Assembly: GCF_014836755.1 (NCBI RefSeq) | Contig: NZ_JACSQF010000009.1 | Coordinates: forward strand, 63,881 to 105,280 | DNA: 41,400 nt | DNA from: Oerskovia merdavium | GTDB lineage: Bacteria > Actinomycetota > Actinomycetes > Actinomycetales > Cellulomonadaceae | Reading direction: 5' to 3' | Shown here: positions 16,497 through 25,346 of the stretch, piece after piece | Numbering within the stretch: the stretch's first letter is position 1 | How the letters are laid out: every line of letters starts with the position of its first letter | The notes under the pieces: model-generated | What the model saw: only the letters and a program-made list of their open reading frames with translations | What the model was told of the DNA's origin: nothing | Databases searched by the model: none | Made by a program: the position numbers and the translations under genes

Positions 16497-17788
16497 AGCA
16501 GTCGCTCCCCTCGCAGGACGGCGGTGATGAAGTCGGTGGACTTCACGGGGGTCCCGTCCTCGGTCACGCTCGAGGGCGGGTACCAGGTCTGCTGGAGGCC
16601 CGTCGAGACCTCGTTGTAGAACGGGGTCTGCGGCCGGGGTGCGGCCTGCTCGAGCGACTGCCGGATCACGTCGTACATCGGGTAGGCCGCCTGCACCGCC
16701 GGGTCGTCGTAGGCCGTGGTGTTGGACGCCGGGTTCCCGTCGGACACGAAGTACGCGGCCTGGTTCTCAGCACCGACGATGCACTGCGCGGCCTCGTACG
16801 CGAGGTCGGTGTGGTCGCTGAACGCCCCGACGCCGATGCTGATGCCGCCGTAGGGCGGGCGGGTGTCCTCGCCCGCCACGGTCTGGGGATAGAGGGTCCA
16901 GCCGATGTCGTCGAGCAGCGACTGGTCGAGCGAGCCCGCCTCGACCCCGCCCTGCGTCGACGACCAGACGAACGGCCAGTTGACCATGAACGAGCCCTTG
17001 TCCCCCTGGAAGAGCGTGAGGGAGGCGGACTCGTCGGCGCTCGGCAGGCCCGGACCCCCGACGCCCGACGTCCCGATCTCGCCGATGATCCGGGCCGCGT
17101 CACGGCCCGCGTCGGTCTCGAGCCCGAGCTTCAGCTCGTCGGCGGGGGCCTCGGGGTTCTCGAGGATCTGGCCGCCGGCCGAGGCGATCAGGGCGTTGAT
17201 CCACACCGTGAGCGACTCGGCCTTGGCACCCTGGACCGCGAGGTACTTGTCCTGGGACTGCGCGGCGTCGATGAGCTGGTCCCAGGTCACGGGCTGGGTC
17301 AGGTCGAGTCCCGCGGCCTCGGCGACCGACTTGCGGTACCAGAGGAGCTGGGTGTTGGCCCAGAAGGGGATCGCGACGAGCTCTCCCTTCCACGTCGAGC
17401 CGTCGATCGCGCCCTGCACGACGTCCTCGGTCGCGGCGGCCGCGACGTCGTCCGGGACGGGGGCGAGGAAGCCCGCCTCGGCGAGCTCGGGGATGAACGG
17501 CGGGTCGAGGCTCATGAGGTCGATCGACGAGTCCTTGGCCGCGAGACGTCTCGCGAGCTGCTCGCGCTGGGCGGCCGCGTCTCGCGGCAGGAGGGACGTC
17601 TCGATCGTGTAGGCGCCCCCTGCCGCGTCCGTGCACGAGGCCGCGATCGAGGCCTGTCCCCCGTTGTCCGGGTTGATGTACCAGGTGAGCACGGGAGGGC
17701 CGGAACCCTCTCCGGTGCTGCACGCGGCGAGCGGCACGATCGTCGCGACGGCGAGCGCCGCGGCAAGTGCTCGGGTGCGTCGGTGCAC
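16493..17788 (-). CDS. sugar ABC transporter substrate-binding lipoprotein, family 1
   Basis: Extracytoplasmic sugar-binding lipoprotein (431 residues), first gene of the importer operon. Signal peptide with lipobox PLAAC (Cys23). Family features: LAKRLAAKDSSIDL-like segment (LARRLAAKDSSIDLMSLD), PVPDDVAA, a LLWYRKSVAEAAGL block and WDQLIDAA, then GKGSFMVNWPF-type region (DKGSFMVNWPFVW). The GTG at 17788 is chosen because AAGGGGAG lies 4-5 nt upstream and the signal peptide begins here; the frame stays open further upstream but without a plausible N-terminus. The ligand is not identifiable; trehalose or other oligosaccharides are frequent for related actinobacterial systems. No glycosidase or LacI regulator is adjacent. 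Confidence 0.93.
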   Translation of the reverse strand: MHRRTRALAAALAVATIVPLAACSTGEGSGPPVLTWYINPDNGGQASIAASCTDAAGGAYTIETSLLPRDAAAQREQLARRLAAKDSSIDLMSLDPPFIPELAEAGFLAPVPDDVAAAATEDVVQGAIDGSTWKGELVAIPFWANTQLLWYRKSVAEAAGLDLTQPVTWDQLIDAAQSQDKYLAVQGAKAESLTVWINALIASAGGQILENPEAPADELKLGLETDAGRDAARIIGEIGTSGVGGPGLPSADESASLTLFQGDKGSFMVNWPFVWSSTQGGVEAGSLDQSLLDDIGWTLYPQTVAGEDTRPPYGGISIGVGAFSDHTDLAYEAAQCIVGAENQAAYFVSDGNPASNTTAYDDPAVQAAYPMYDVIRQSLEQAAPRPQTPFYNEVSTGLQQTWYPPSSVTEDGTPVKSTDFITAVLRGERLL

Positions 17789-18021
17789 GGTCTCCCCTTC
17801 GTCCAACGGGCGCTGCCTCGTGCCCGTTCTCGGTTGGTTCCCTCCTCCTAGGGCTACACCGTCGCGGGACGTCTCGCCACAGGGGGGACATTCCGGAGGG
17901 CCGTCGGGGCGCCCGTGCGCCGGCCCGACGACGCCGCGCGCCCCGTGCGGCAGGCCCGCCGCGTCCACGGCGAGGGTCGGATCGTGAACACCGCCGACAG
18001 GACGCGCTCGCGTGAGCGAAC

Positions 18022-18702
18022 ATGGAGGTTGTGACGACGACTGAGACGACCGAGCAGACCCCACCCGTGATGACCCCCGCCGAGGCCTGGGCCATGCTCC
18101 GCGACGGCAACGGGCGCTTCGTCCGCGACGAGATGGAGCACCCCTCCCAGGGCGCCGCGCGCCGGGCCGAGCTCAGCGTCGCGCAGCACCCGCACACCGT
18201 GATCTTCGGCTGCGCGGACTCGCGTGTCGCCGCCGAGATCATCTTCGACCAGGGCCTGGGCGACGTGTTCGTCGTGCGGACCGCGGGTCACGTCCTGGAC
18301 ACCACCGTGATCGGGTCGATCGAGTACGGGGTCAACATCCTGGGGACCCCGCTCGTGGTCGTGCTCGGCCACGACAGCTGCGGTGCGATCGCCGCGGCGG
18401 CACACACCCTCTCGACCGGTGAGCAGGCCGACGGGTTCGTCCGTGCGGTCGTGGACCGGGTCATCCCCTCGATCGTCAACATCACGAGCAGCACGGGCAG
18501 CCTCGCGACCCTCGACCCGGACACGCTGCGTCGTGAGCACGTGCGCCACACGGTCGACATGCTCCACGGCTACTCGGCGGCCCTGGCCGACGCCGTGGCC
18601 GAGGGCAGGCTCGCGATCGTCGGCGTCGAGTACACGCTCGCGGACGGCCGCGCCCGGCTCGTCGAGGTCGTCGGCGACGTCGGCGAGACCCAGGACGTCT
18701 GA
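18022..18702 (+). CDS. beta-class carbonic anhydrase
   Basis: Zinc enzyme interconverting CO2 and bicarbonate in the cytoplasm. The 226-residue product has the complete active-site set: Cys64 (FGCADSRV), Asp66 and Arg68 (catalytic dyad), His117 and Cys120 (GHDSCGAI) as zinc ligands. The N-terminal helix with ML.DGN.RFV is typical. Start choice is uncertain: ATG at 18022 is given, but GTG at 18031 has GGAGG just upstream (2 nt, rather close). It is divergent from the sugar operon (233-bp spacer) and followed immediately by a hairpin, so it is probably monocistronic. Bicarbonate supply for carboxylating enzymes is the likely role. Confidence 0.95.
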   Translation: MEVVTTTETTEQTPPVMTPAEAWAMLRDGNGRFVRDEMEHPSQGAARRAELSVAQHPHTVIFGCADSRVAAEIIFDQGLGDVFVVRTAGHVLDTTVIGSIEYGVNILGTPLVVVLGHDSCGAIAAAAHTLSTGEQADGFVRAVVDRVIPSIVNITSSTGSLATLDPDTLRREHVRHTVDMLHGYSAALADAVAEGRLAIVGVEYTLADGRARLVEVVGDVGETQDV

Positions 18703-18722
18703 CCGGCGCCCTCCCGCGCCGG
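18703..18722 (+). terminator. hairpin directly after carbonic anhydrase
   Basis: CCGGCGC and GCGCCGG form a perfect 7-bp stem with a CCTCCC loop, starting at the base after the stop codon. No U tract. Confidence 0.5.
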
Positions 18723-18796
18723 AACCGGTCCGCGCGGGCGGCGTGCAGCACGCACCCGCCCCGCGGCCGGGTTCGAGATCACCCGTGCTCGTGCGG

Positions 18797-18802
18797 CACC
18801 AT
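18797..18802 (+). promoter_or_regulatory. possible -10 box of fumC
   Basis: CACCAT ends 7 nt before the fumC ATG, which lacks a Shine-Dalgarno sequence. It matches the spacing of other leaderless starts here, but the hexamer is a weak match. Confidence 0.25.
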
Positions 18803-18809
18803 TAGCCCC

Positions 18810-20219
18810 ATGACTTCTGCCGACGCTTCCGACTACCGCATCGAGCACGACACCATGGGTGAGGTCCGCGTCCCCGCGGCCGCCCTCTACCGCGCGCAGA
18901 CGCAGCGCGCCGTGGAGAACTTCCCGCTGTCGGGCACTCCTCTCGAGCGCAGCCACATCGAGGCCCTCGCTCGTGTCAAGAAGGCCGCCGCGCGCGCCAA
19001 CGCCGAGCTGGGGGTGCTCGACGAGGACGTCGCGGCCGCCATCGTGGCCGCGGCCGACGAGGTCGCCTCGGGCGCGCACGACGCCCACTTCCCGATCGAC
19101 ATCTTCCAGACGGGCTCCGGCACGTCGTCGAACATGAACACCAACGAGGTCCTCGCGACGCTCGCCACGCGCTCGCTGGGCCGCGAGGTCCACCCGAACG
19201 ACCACGTCAACGCGTCGCAGTCGTCCAACGACGTCTTCCCGACGTCGGTGCACCTGGCCGCGACCGCGGGCGTCGTGCACGACCTGATCCCGGCCCTGAC
19301 GCACCTCGCGGAGGCCCTCGAGGCCAAGGCTGCCGAGTTCGCGACGGTCGTGAAGTCGGGCCGCACGCACCTCATGGACGCGACCCCGGTCACGCTGGGC
19401 CAGGAGTTCGGCGGGTACGCCGCGGCCATGCGCTACGGGATCGAGCGCCTGCAGTCGGCGCTCCCCCGCGCGGCCGAGGTCCCCCTGGGCGGCACGGCCG
19501 TCGGCACGGGCATCAACACGCCGGCCGGCTTCCCGCAGCGCGTCATCGCCCTGCTGGTCGAGGACACGGGCCTGCCGCTCACCGAGGCGCGCGACCACTT
19601 CGAGGCGCAGAGCTCGCGCGACGGGCTCGTCGAGCTCTCGGGCGCGCTGCGCACCATCGCGGTCTCGATCACCAAGATCTGCAACGACCTGCGCTGGATG
19701 GGCTCGGGCCCCAACACGGGCCTGGGCGAGATCTTCATCCCGGACCTGCAGCCCGGCTCGTCGATCATGCCGGGCAAGGTCAACCCCGTGGTGCCCGAGG
19801 CCGTCCTCATGATCGCCGCGCGCGTGATCGGCAACGACGCGACCGTGGCGTGGGCCGGGGCCTCGGGGAGCTTCGAGCTCAACGTGCAGATCCCGGTCAT
19901 CGCGCTGGGCGTCCTGGAGTCGATCCGTCTGCTGTCGAACGCGTCGGTCGTCCTCGCGGACAAGACCGTCACGGGCATCACGGCCAACGTCGAGCGCGCG
20001 CGTGCGCTCGCGGAGTCCTCGCCGTCGATCGTCACGCCACTCAACCGCGTGATCGGCTACGAGGCGGCGGCCAAGGTCGCCAAGCACTCGGTCAAGCAGG
20101 GCCTCACGGTCCGCGAGGCCGTGATCGACCTGGGCTTCGTCGAGCGCGGCGAGGTCACCGAGGAGCAGCTCGACACGGCGCTCGACGTCCTGTCGATGAC
20201 GCGCCCGCCGCAGGCCTGA
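18810..20219 (+). CDS. fumC: class II fumarate hydratase
   Basis: Iron-independent fumarase of the TCA cycle, a homotetramer that hydrates fumarate to L-malate. The 469 residues match FumC length. Signature [11 protein letters not shown] (316-326) includes the catalytic Ser loop; the [14 protein letters not shown] block (101-114), the [18 protein letters not shown] block (128-145) and the catalytic His187 in [10 protein letters not shown] are intact. The fumarase subtype rather than aspartase or argininosuccinate lyase is indicated by the overall FumC-like order of these blocks. Convergent genes are absent; a hairpin 17 nt downstream ends the unit. The proximity of fum to phoH and to xseAB-ispH is shared with mycobacteria. 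Confidence 0.97.
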   Translation: MTSADASDYRIEHDTMGEVRVPAAALYRAQTQRAVENFPLSGTPLERSHIEALARVKKAAARANAELGVLDEDVAAAIVAAADEVASGAHDAHFPIDIFQTGSGTSSNMNTNEVLATLATRSLGREVHPNDHVNASQSSNDVFPTSVHLAATAGVVHDLIPALTHLAEALEAKAAEFATVVKSGRTHLMDATPVTLGQEFGGYAAAMRYGIERLQSALPRAAEVPLGGTAVGTGINTPAGFPQRVIALLVEDTGLPLTEARDHFEAQSSRDGLVELSGALRTIAVSITKICNDLRWMGSGPNTGLGEIFIPDLQPGSSIMPGKVNPVVPEAVLMIAARVIGNDATVAWAGASGSFELNVQIPVIALGVLESIRLLSNASVVLADKTVTGITANVERARALAESSPSIVTPLNRVIGYEAAAKVAKHSVKQGLTVREAVIDLGFVERGEVTEEQLDTALDVLSMTRPPQA

Positions 20220-20236
20220 CGAGGCGCTGAGGCAGC

Positions 20237-20269
20237 GAGGAGTGCGCTCCGGCGTGGAGCGCACCCCTC
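20237..20269 (+). terminator. terminator hairpin of fumC
   Basis: A 14-bp inverted repeat (20237-20250 with 20256-20269) with one A-C mismatch and a GGCGT loop, starting 17 nt after the fumC stop. Confidence 0.65.
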
Positions 20270-20479
20270 GGCCTGCACGACGGACGGCGTGTGCCGGGTG
20301 CGGTCACCCGGCCCACGCCGTCGGTCGTTCCTGCCACCCCTGTGCGCACCTCGTCGCCGGGCACACGCTGTCGATCCGCGCTTCGCCGACGACGTACCCG
20401 GGCGGCGACGAGAACCCGTACCCTTGGCGGCGCCAGACTCTCCCCACCGGGGCGACACGTACGCAAGGAGCAAGCACAC

Positions 20480-20890
20480 GTGCAGGTGGCACTGACGGTC
20501 CAGGAGTGCGAAGCAACCCTGGCGGCGATCGTTCGCCTGAAGTTCGATGAATCCGGCGATGTGCCCGAGCCGTACTTCGGCAGCCCTTTCGTCGCGGACG
20601 CAGCGTCGAAGATGCTTCAGGCGATTCTCGACGAGAGCGACCGGACCGAGGATCGAGGGCGCGCAGCGGGCTGGCGCCGATGGGCTCAGTGGTCCAACCG
20701 CGGCACCGAGCCTCCGATCGTGGTCCGATACCTGGCCTCGTCAGCCCCCTGGGACACCTGGACCCGCGCAGAGCGGGTCTCCTGCCTCAGGATCTGTGCC
20801 GCACCCTTCATCCTCTCCGAGGCCGACGTCGAGACCCTGCTCGCCGCCGTCGACACCGAGCGACACGGAGCGAGACCGACCAGCAGCTGA
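20480..20890 (+). CDS. small uncharacterised protein
   Basis: A 136-residue soluble protein I cannot assign to a family. It opens VALTVQECEATLAAIVRLKFDESGDVPEPYFGS and contains RGRAAGWRRWAQWSNRG (about 55-72) and an aromatic SSAPWDTWTRAERVSCLRIC stretch; there is no signal peptide or membrane segment. The GTG start is supported by AAGGAG 9 nt upstream. Codon use is less GC-biased than in the neighbours (GATGAATCC, ATTCTC appear), hinting at a different history. It sits alone between fumC and marR, with a 260-bp upstream region that contains the fumC hairpin and a possible -10 (TACCCT at 20419-20424). Confidence 0.65.
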   Translation: MQVALTVQECEATLAAIVRLKFDESGDVPEPYFGSPFVADAASKMLQAILDESDRTEDRGRAAGWRRWAQWSNRGTEPPIVVRYLASSAPWDTWTRAERVSCLRICAAPFILSEADVETLLAAVDTERHGARPTSS

Positions 20891-21006
20891 CGGAGCACCG
20901 ACCTGGCCGTCGACGTCCTCGGCGTCGCCGTCCACCTCGCGCGGCTCGGGAGGCTTGGCCCGATGACGACTGCCCAGGGCGCTCTCGTCGCCCGAGCCCC
21001 TGCCGC

Positions 21007-21495
21007 TCAGTACTCGACCGGGTCCACCCGACGCAGCACGATCGCGAGCAGCTCGGCGAGGCGCTCGCGCTCGTCGCCGGTGAGCCCGCCGAGCGCGGCA
21101 CGCTCGCGGTCGAGCTGGGCGGGGAAGAGCTCGTCGACGAGCCGGGTCCCCTCCTCGGTGAGCGAGAGCAGCACACCCCGGCGGTCCCGCTCGACGACGG
21201 TGCGCTCGACGAGCCCCTCGCGCTGGAGGTGGTCGAGGCGCTTGCTGATCGATGCGCCGGGGGCGCGGGTGATGGTCGTGACCTCGCGGGCCCGCAGGGG
21301 GCGGCCCGCGCGCCGCAGGGCCGTGAGCACCTCGAGCTCGGGGCGGGTCAGGGACCGCTGCGCGAGGGCGGCGTCGCTCGCCTCGGCCAGCAGCGCGGCG
21401 ATCCGGGTGATCCGGCCGATCGAGTCGGCGGGCGAGACGTCGACGTCGGGCATCTGCTCTGCCCATTGCTCGCGCAGGCGCTCCACGTAGTCCAC
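21007..21495 (-). CDS. MarR-family transcriptional regulator
   Basis: Winged-helix dimeric repressor (162 residues) of the MarR family, likely controlling itself and the divergent FUSC transporter. The DNA-binding core is visible: LTRPELEVLTALRRAGRPLRAREVTTITRAPGASISKRLDHLQREGLVER (wing follows with DRRGVLLSLTEEG). The GTG at 21495 is preferred because a TACGCT -10 box lies exactly 7 nt upstream and because the alternative TTG at 21522 falls inside the palindromic operator. Ligand unknown; MarR proteins often sense phenolic or aromatic compounds, which fits an aromatic-acid-exporter-like neighbour. Confidence 0.9.
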   Translation of the reverse strand: MDYVERLREQWAEQMPDVDVSPADSIGRITRIAALLAEASDAALAQRSLTRPELEVLTALRRAGRPLRAREVTTITRAPGASISKRLDHLQREGLVERTVVERDRRGVLLSLTEEGTRLVDELFPAQLDRERAALGGLTGDERERLAELLAIVLRRVDPVEY

Positions 21496-21502
21496 GAGAC
21501 CC

Positions 21503-21562
21503 AGCGTAGTGCCCGTCGCCAACTAGTTCACTAGTGAAACGTCTGCGAACGAGGCGTACCCT
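21503..21562. promoter_or_regulatory. mirror-symmetric divergent promoters around a MarR-type palindrome
   Basis: The perfect 12-bp palindrome TTCACTAGTGAA (21527-21538) abuts AACTAGTT (21521-21528). On the plus strand GTGAAA (21534-21539), 17 bp, TACCCT (21557-21562), 7 nt, ATG. On the minus strand GTGAAC (21526-21531), 17 bp, TACGCT (21503-21508), 7 nt, GTG. Both -35 elements come from the palindrome, so one bound dimer would block both leaderless promoters. Confidence 0.75.
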
Positions 21563-21569
21563 GGACGGG

Positions 21570-22907
21570 ATGCCACTCTCCTCCGCGACCGCCACAGCCC
21601 TGTCCCCCGAGCCACCAGCCGATCGACGCTCCCCCGTCCGCACCGCCGCACGCGAGGTCCTCGACCCCTCCCACCTGCGGGCCGCGCTCCGACTCACCTC
21701 TGTCGACGCGACCCTCACAGCAGCCCTGCGGTGCGGTGCGAGCGTCGCTCTCACGCTCGTCCTCGCCGCCACGAGCGGGCACCAGGACCTCGCGGGCTTC
21801 GCGGCCCTCGGTGCCCTGACCTCGCTCTACGGGCGGTTCGACCCGTACCGCCGTCGTGCCGCTCTGCTCGCCCTGGTGGGCGCGACCATGACCGGCTCGA
21901 TCCTGCTCACGACCGCGATCACGGCCGCCGGCGCCCCGGCCGCCGTGACGCTCGGGGTCGTCGCACTGCTCGCGGGCGGCATGACCGCCCTGTGCCAGCT
22001 CGTCCGCACGGGTGCGCCCGGCGCCACGATCGTCGTCTTCGCGGCCGGTGCGGGCCTGGCAGGAGCGCCCACGTTCGCCGACCTCGCCCCGCGGGGCCTC
22101 GCCGCGCTCCTGGGAGTCGTGGTCGCGTGCGTCGTGTGCCTGGCAGGATTCCTGGTCCGGCCGAGCGGACCCGCGCGGCTCGCCGTGCGCCGCGCGACCC
22201 TCGCCGCCGAGGCCGCAGCCCTCGCACCCGAGGACCGTGGCGCCGTCGGGCGCGCGCAGGAGGCCGTGGCCCTGGCCCGGACCGTCCTCGCCGACGACGC
22301 CTCTCACGGCCGCACGCGCGCCACCGCGCTGCGGCTCGCCGACGAGCTCTCCGGGGCGGCCGGGACCCCCGCTGCCCTTCCACCTCGCCTCTCGTTGCGC
22401 CAGACAGCCCACAGGTCCCTCGCTGACGGAGGCTGGGGTCTGCGCGCGGCCCGCGTGACGCTCGCGGCGGCCGCAGCGGCGGCGATCGCGCAGGTCGCCG
22501 GGTTCGGCCACCCGGCCTGGGCCGCGATGGGCGCCACCGCGACGCTCCAGGGCACGACGACGCAGCACGCCGTGGTCCGCGCGCTCCAGCGGGCGCTCGG
22601 CACGGTCGCGGGCGCCCTGATCGCGTGGCCGCTGCTCGACGCGCACCTCGGGTTCTGGGCCACCGCGGCGCTCGTCGTCGTGCTCCAGGTCGTCACCGAG
22701 ATCGTCGTGGGGCGTCACTACGGCCTCGCGATGCTGACCATCACGCCCATGGCCCTGCTCATGACGTCGCTCGGCGGGACCGGAGAGGGCATCGCGCTGG
22801 ACCGGGCGCTCGACACGGCCGTGGGCGCGGTCGTCGGCGTGCTGACCGTGGTGCTGGTCCACGCGCGGCGTGGCGCGCCACGCGTCAGCGGTGCTGTGCG
22901 GACCTGA
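21570..22907 (+). CDS. FUSC-family membrane protein, putative aromatic-acid exporter
   Basis: Polytopic inner-membrane protein (445 residues) of the FUSC/aromatic acid exporter superfamily. Two hydrophobic halves of several segments each (about 50-180 and 290-430) are separated by a soluble helical region (about 195-275). The second half shows the FUSC_2-like pattern: GHPAWAAMGATATLQGTTTQHAVVRALQRALGTVAGALIAW. The ATG at 21570 lies 7 nt after its -10 box, so the GTG at 21534 inside the operator is rejected. Probably exports weak organic acids or phenolics under control of the divergent MarR protein. Its last 23 bp overlap the end of the convergent GrpB-family gene. Confidence 0.85.
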   Translation: MPLSSATATALSPEPPADRRSPVRTAAREVLDPSHLRAALRLTSVDATLTAALRCGASVALTLVLAATSGHQDLAGFAALGALTSLYGRFDPYRRRAALLALVGATMTGSILLTTAITAAGAPAAVTLGVVALLAGGMTALCQLVRTGAPGATIVVFAAGAGLAGAPTFADLAPRGLAALLGVVVACVVCLAGFLVRPSGPARLAVRRATLAAEAAALAPEDRGAVGRAQEAVALARTVLADDASHGRTRATALRLADELSGAAGTPAALPPRLSLRQTAHRSLADGGWGLRAARVTLAAAAAAAIAQVAGFGHPAWAAMGATATLQGTTTQHAVVRALQRALGTVAGALIAWPLLDAHLGFWATAALVVVLQVVTEIVVGRHYGLAMLTITPMALLMTSLGGTGEGIALDRALDTAVGAVVGVLTVVLVHARRGAPRVSGAVRT

Positions 22908-23520
22908 CCGGCTCGCCGACGGCCCGAACCCTGCGCTCGAGCTCGTCCTGGACCTCGTCGAAGAACACCGTCTTGGCACGCGTGTAGTCGTCGTAGTCGC
23001 CGTCCTCCGCGTGCTCGCGAGCCAGCCGGCTCTTGAGGCGCTCGTACTGCGCCCGCCGGCGCGGGTCGTCGCGCAGGAGGTCCCGGAGCGCGACGGTGTA
23101 CGCGCCCCAGGGCGAGTCGGACCGCCGGACGTGCAGGATCGCTGCGGGCACGGCCGAGACGAAGAGGGACTTCCTCCAGAGGCTCTCGTCGTCGCGTCCC
23201 GTTCGCCCTCGCGGGAGATCGAACGTGACACCCGGGGAGTCGGGTCTGCTGCCGTGCGCCTGGCGGAAGGTCGTCGACCCGAGGGCGTGCGCCCAGTCCT
23301 CGACAGGAAGCAGCACCGGGACACGCACCTGGAGATCGAGGAAGGGCTTGGCGGCGAGCCCGGGGACCGCCGTGGACCCGATGTGGTCATAACGCATCTC
23401 GTCCGCTCCCTCGAGGGGAGCGAACGCACGACGCACGTCCGCGAGAAGGGCCGCGGCCTGGTCGCCCCACGCCGGGTCCGAGGGGACGAGGACCGCGGGA
23501 CCTTGCTGACCTGTGCTCAT
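22885..23520 (-). CDS. GrpB-family protein (nucleotidyltransferase fold)
   Basis: Soluble 211-residue protein of the GrpB family (UPF0157), related to the nucleotidyltransferase superfamily. The diagnostic block is HIGSTAVPGLAAKPFLDLQV (46-65), giving the GS motif and a downstream Asp of the D.D type (Asp62). The C-terminal half contains FVSAVPAAILHVRRSDSPWGAYTVALRDLLRDDP, where related proteins carry LHVV..GS..W...L.FRD.LR. Biological role is unknown for most members; in some actinobacteria a fusion with dephospho-CoA kinase occurs. The ATG follows a CATACT box by 7 nt (leaderless). It overlaps the 3' end of the FUSC gene by 23 bp. Confidence 0.9.
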   Translation of the reverse strand: MSTGQQGPAVLVPSDPAWGDQAAALLADVRRAFAPLEGADEMRYDHIGSTAVPGLAAKPFLDLQVRVPVLLPVEDWAHALGSTTFRQAHGSRPDSPGVTFDLPRGRTGRDDESLWRKSLFVSAVPAAILHVRRSDSPWGAYTVALRDLLRDDPRRRAQYERLKSRLAREHAEDGDYDDYTRAKTVFFDEVQDELERRVRAVGEPVRSAQHR

Positions 23521-23527
23521 CGCACCG

Positions 23528-23533
23528 AGTATG
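23528..23533 (-). promoter_or_regulatory. -10 box of the GrpB-family gene
   Basis: CATACT on the minus strand, 7 nt before the ATG at 23520, with no Shine-Dalgarno sequence. Leaderless start predicted. Confidence 0.4.
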
Positions 23534-23584
23534 CCTGCCGACGTCGGAGAGCCGACCTTCGGACAGGCCCGAGCATCGTGCACC

Positions 23585-23620
23585 GTCGCGGCCCCGGTCC
23601 GTGAGGACCGGGGCCGTGAC
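23585..23620 (-). terminator. strong terminator hairpin of phoH
   Basis: A 16-bp stem (23585-23600 with 23605-23620) containing one G-T pair, closed by a GTGA loop, 19 nt past the phoH stop and upstream of the GrpB-family promoter region. Confidence 0.75.
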
Positions 23621-23638
23621 GCACCGGATCCCGCGAGG

Positions 23639-25030
23639 TCAGACCTCGATGCTCTCCAGCATCTCCGTCACGAGCGCCGCGACGGGCGAGCGCTCGGAGC
23701 GCGTCAGGGTCACGTGCGCGAACAGCGGGTGGCCCTTGAGCGCCTCGATCACCGCGGCGACGCCGTCGTGTCTCCCGACGCGCAGGTTGTCACGCTGGGC
23801 GACGTCGTGCGTGAGGACGACCCGCGAGGACTGGCCGATGCGCGAGAGCACGGTCAGCAGGACGTTGCGCTCGAGGGACTGGGCCTCGTCGACGATGACG
23901 AACGCGTCGTGGAGCGAGCGTCCGCGGATGTGGGTCAGCGGCAGGACCTCGAGGACGTCGCGGTCCACGACCTCCTCCATGACCTCCTTGGACACGAGCG
24001 CCCCCAGGGTGTCGAACACGGCCTGGGCCCACGGGTTCATCTTCTCGGCCTCGGAGCCGGGCAGGTAGCCGAGCTCCTGGCCGCCCACGGCGTACAGGGG
24101 ACGGAAGACCATGATCTTGCGGTGCTGCCTCTTCTCGAGCACCGCCTCGAGGCCCGCGCACAACGCGAGCGCGGACTTCCCCGTCCCGGCACGCCCGCCG
24201 AGCGACACGATCCCGATCTCCTGGTCGAGCAGCAGGTCGATCGCGATGCGCTGCTCGGCCGAGCGCCCGTGCACGCCGAACACGTCCTGGTCCCCCCGGA
24301 CGAGCTGCACGTGCTTGTCGGCCGTGACGCGGCCCAGCGCCGAGCCGCGCGGCGAGTGGACCACGAGCCCCGAGTGCACCAGGAGCGGCTCGGCGGCCGC
24401 GACCGTGGCGGCGTCGAGGGCCGAGAGCTCGACCGACTCGTGCTCCCACAGGTCGGCCATCTGCTCGTCGCTCACGTCGATCTCGCCCATGCCCGTCCAG
24501 CCCGAGTCGATCGCGAGCTCGGCCCGGTACTCCTCGGCCCGCAGACCCACGGCCGAGGCCTTGACCCGCATGGGCAGGTCCTTGGACACCACGGTCACGT
24601 CGCAGCCCTCGCTCGCGAGGTTGGCCGCGACCGACAGGATGCGCGTGTCGTTGTCGCCCAGACGGAACCCGGCGGGAAGCACCGCCGGGTCCGTGTGGTT
24701 GAGCTCGACGCGCAGCGTCCCGCCCACGGCCCCCACGGGGAGCGGGGCGTCGAGGCGGCCGTGCTTGACCCGCAGGTCGTCGAGCATGCGCAGCGCGCTG
24801 CGGGCGAAGTACCCGAGCTCGGCGTGGTGGCGCTTTGCCTCGAGCTCGGTGATGACGACGACGGGGAGGACGACGTCGTGCTCGGCGAAGCGCAGCATGG
24901 CTCGCGGGTCGGACAGGAGCACGGACGTGTCGATGACGAAGGTGCGCAGACCCTCGGGGGACGTCGTGCCACGGGACGCGATGTCCGTGACGTCGGGTGC
25001 AGCTCCAGAAGCAGAGGCGGTTCGGACCAC
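23639..25030 (-). CDS. phoH: PIN-PhoH protein (PhoH2-like RNase/ATPase)
   Basis: 463-residue fusion of an N-terminal PIN ribonuclease domain and a C-terminal PhoH ATPase. The PIN part carries acidic metal-binding residues at Asp34 (FVIDTSVLL), Glu62 (VITELEAKR) and an Asp cluster at [11 protein letters not shown] (125-135). The PhoH part has Walker A GRAGTGKS (279-286), the [19 protein letters not shown] block and Walker B VIVDEAQ (378-384). The mycobacterial homologue PhoH2 is an ATP-dependent RNA unwinding and cleaving enzyme with a small upstream antitoxin gene; here a 27-codon ORF lies just upstream. GTG start with GGAGGGAG 6 nt upstream. A strong terminator follows. Confidence 0.95.
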   Translation of the reverse strand: MVRTASASGAAPDVTDIASRGTTSPEGLRTFVIDTSVLLSDPRAMLRFAEHDVVLPVVVITELEAKRHHAELGYFARSALRMLDDLRVKHGRLDAPLPVGAVGGTLRVELNHTDPAVLPAGFRLGDNDTRILSVAANLASEGCDVTVVSKDLPMRVKASAVGLRAEEYRAELAIDSGWTGMGEIDVSDEQMADLWEHESVELSALDAATVAAAEPLLVHSGLVVHSPRGSALGRVTADKHVQLVRGDQDVFGVHGRSAEQRIAIDLLLDQEIGIVSLGGRAGTGKSALALCAGLEAVLEKRQHRKIMVFRPLYAVGGQELGYLPGSEAEKMNPWAQAVFDTLGALVSKEVMEEVVDRDVLEVLPLTHIRGRSLHDAFVIVDEAQSLERNVLLTVLSRIGQSSRVVLTHDVAQRDNLRVGRHDGVAAVIEALKGHPLFAHVTLTRSERSPVAALVTEMLESIEV

Positions 25031-25049
25031 AGCAGGCTCCCTCCGGCGC

Positions 25050-25133
25050 TCAGCGCCGTTCTCGCTGGGTGGGGCAGGCGACCGGCCGACAGAAGGCCGG
25101 TGCCGGCCCTCCTGCGCGGAGCAGAAACTCCAT
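25050..25133 (-). CDS. candidate 27-residue upstream ORF of phoH
   Basis: Minus-strand ATG at 25133 preceded by GGGAGG at 7-nt spacing, encoding a peptide that begins [12 protein letters not shown], contains two Cys (FCRPVAC) and ends RERR; the stop lies 19 nt before the phoH GTG. It could be a leader peptide coupling translation, or an analogue of the small antitoxin ORF upstream of mycobacterial phoH2. The region also folds: ACCGGCC/GGCCGGT (25081-25101) and CGGCGCT/AGCGCCG (25044-25058). Coding status rests only on the start, the Shine-Dalgarno match and the position. Confidence 0.35.
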   Translation of the reverse strand: MEFLLRAGGPAPAFCRPVACPTQRERR

Positions 25134-25253
25134 CGGATGGCCTCCCGGAGGACGACGTGTGTCGTCCGTCACGTTCGAAACTACGCCCGTGAAGTTCTGC
25201 CGTGTCGACCTGACACGCCGCGCGTCCGAGATGTCACCTGCCGTTCACGTGAC

Positions 25254-25328
25254 GGGCCCCGCCCGCCCCCTGGGACGGGGCGAGCGGGGCCCGGCACGCC
25301 CGACGGCGGCACGCACGCACCGCCGTCG
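25254..25328 (-). terminator. two hairpins after the MFS gene
   Basis: Within the 316-bp gap between phoH and the MFS transporter. A 9-bp perfect stem (25301-25309 with 25320-25328, 10-nt loop) starts 18 nt after the MFS stop; a 16-bp stem with one mismatch (25254-25269 with 25277-25292) follows. The remainder of the gap holds the phoH leader and the mini-ORF. Confidence 0.65.
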
Positions 25329-25346
25329 GTCTCCGTCGCCGCGTGC

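Noticed and set aside
21496-21522. TTG start for marR at 21522
   Set aside because: It lies inside the palindromic operator; GTG at 21495 has the exact -10 spacing seen on the opposite strand.
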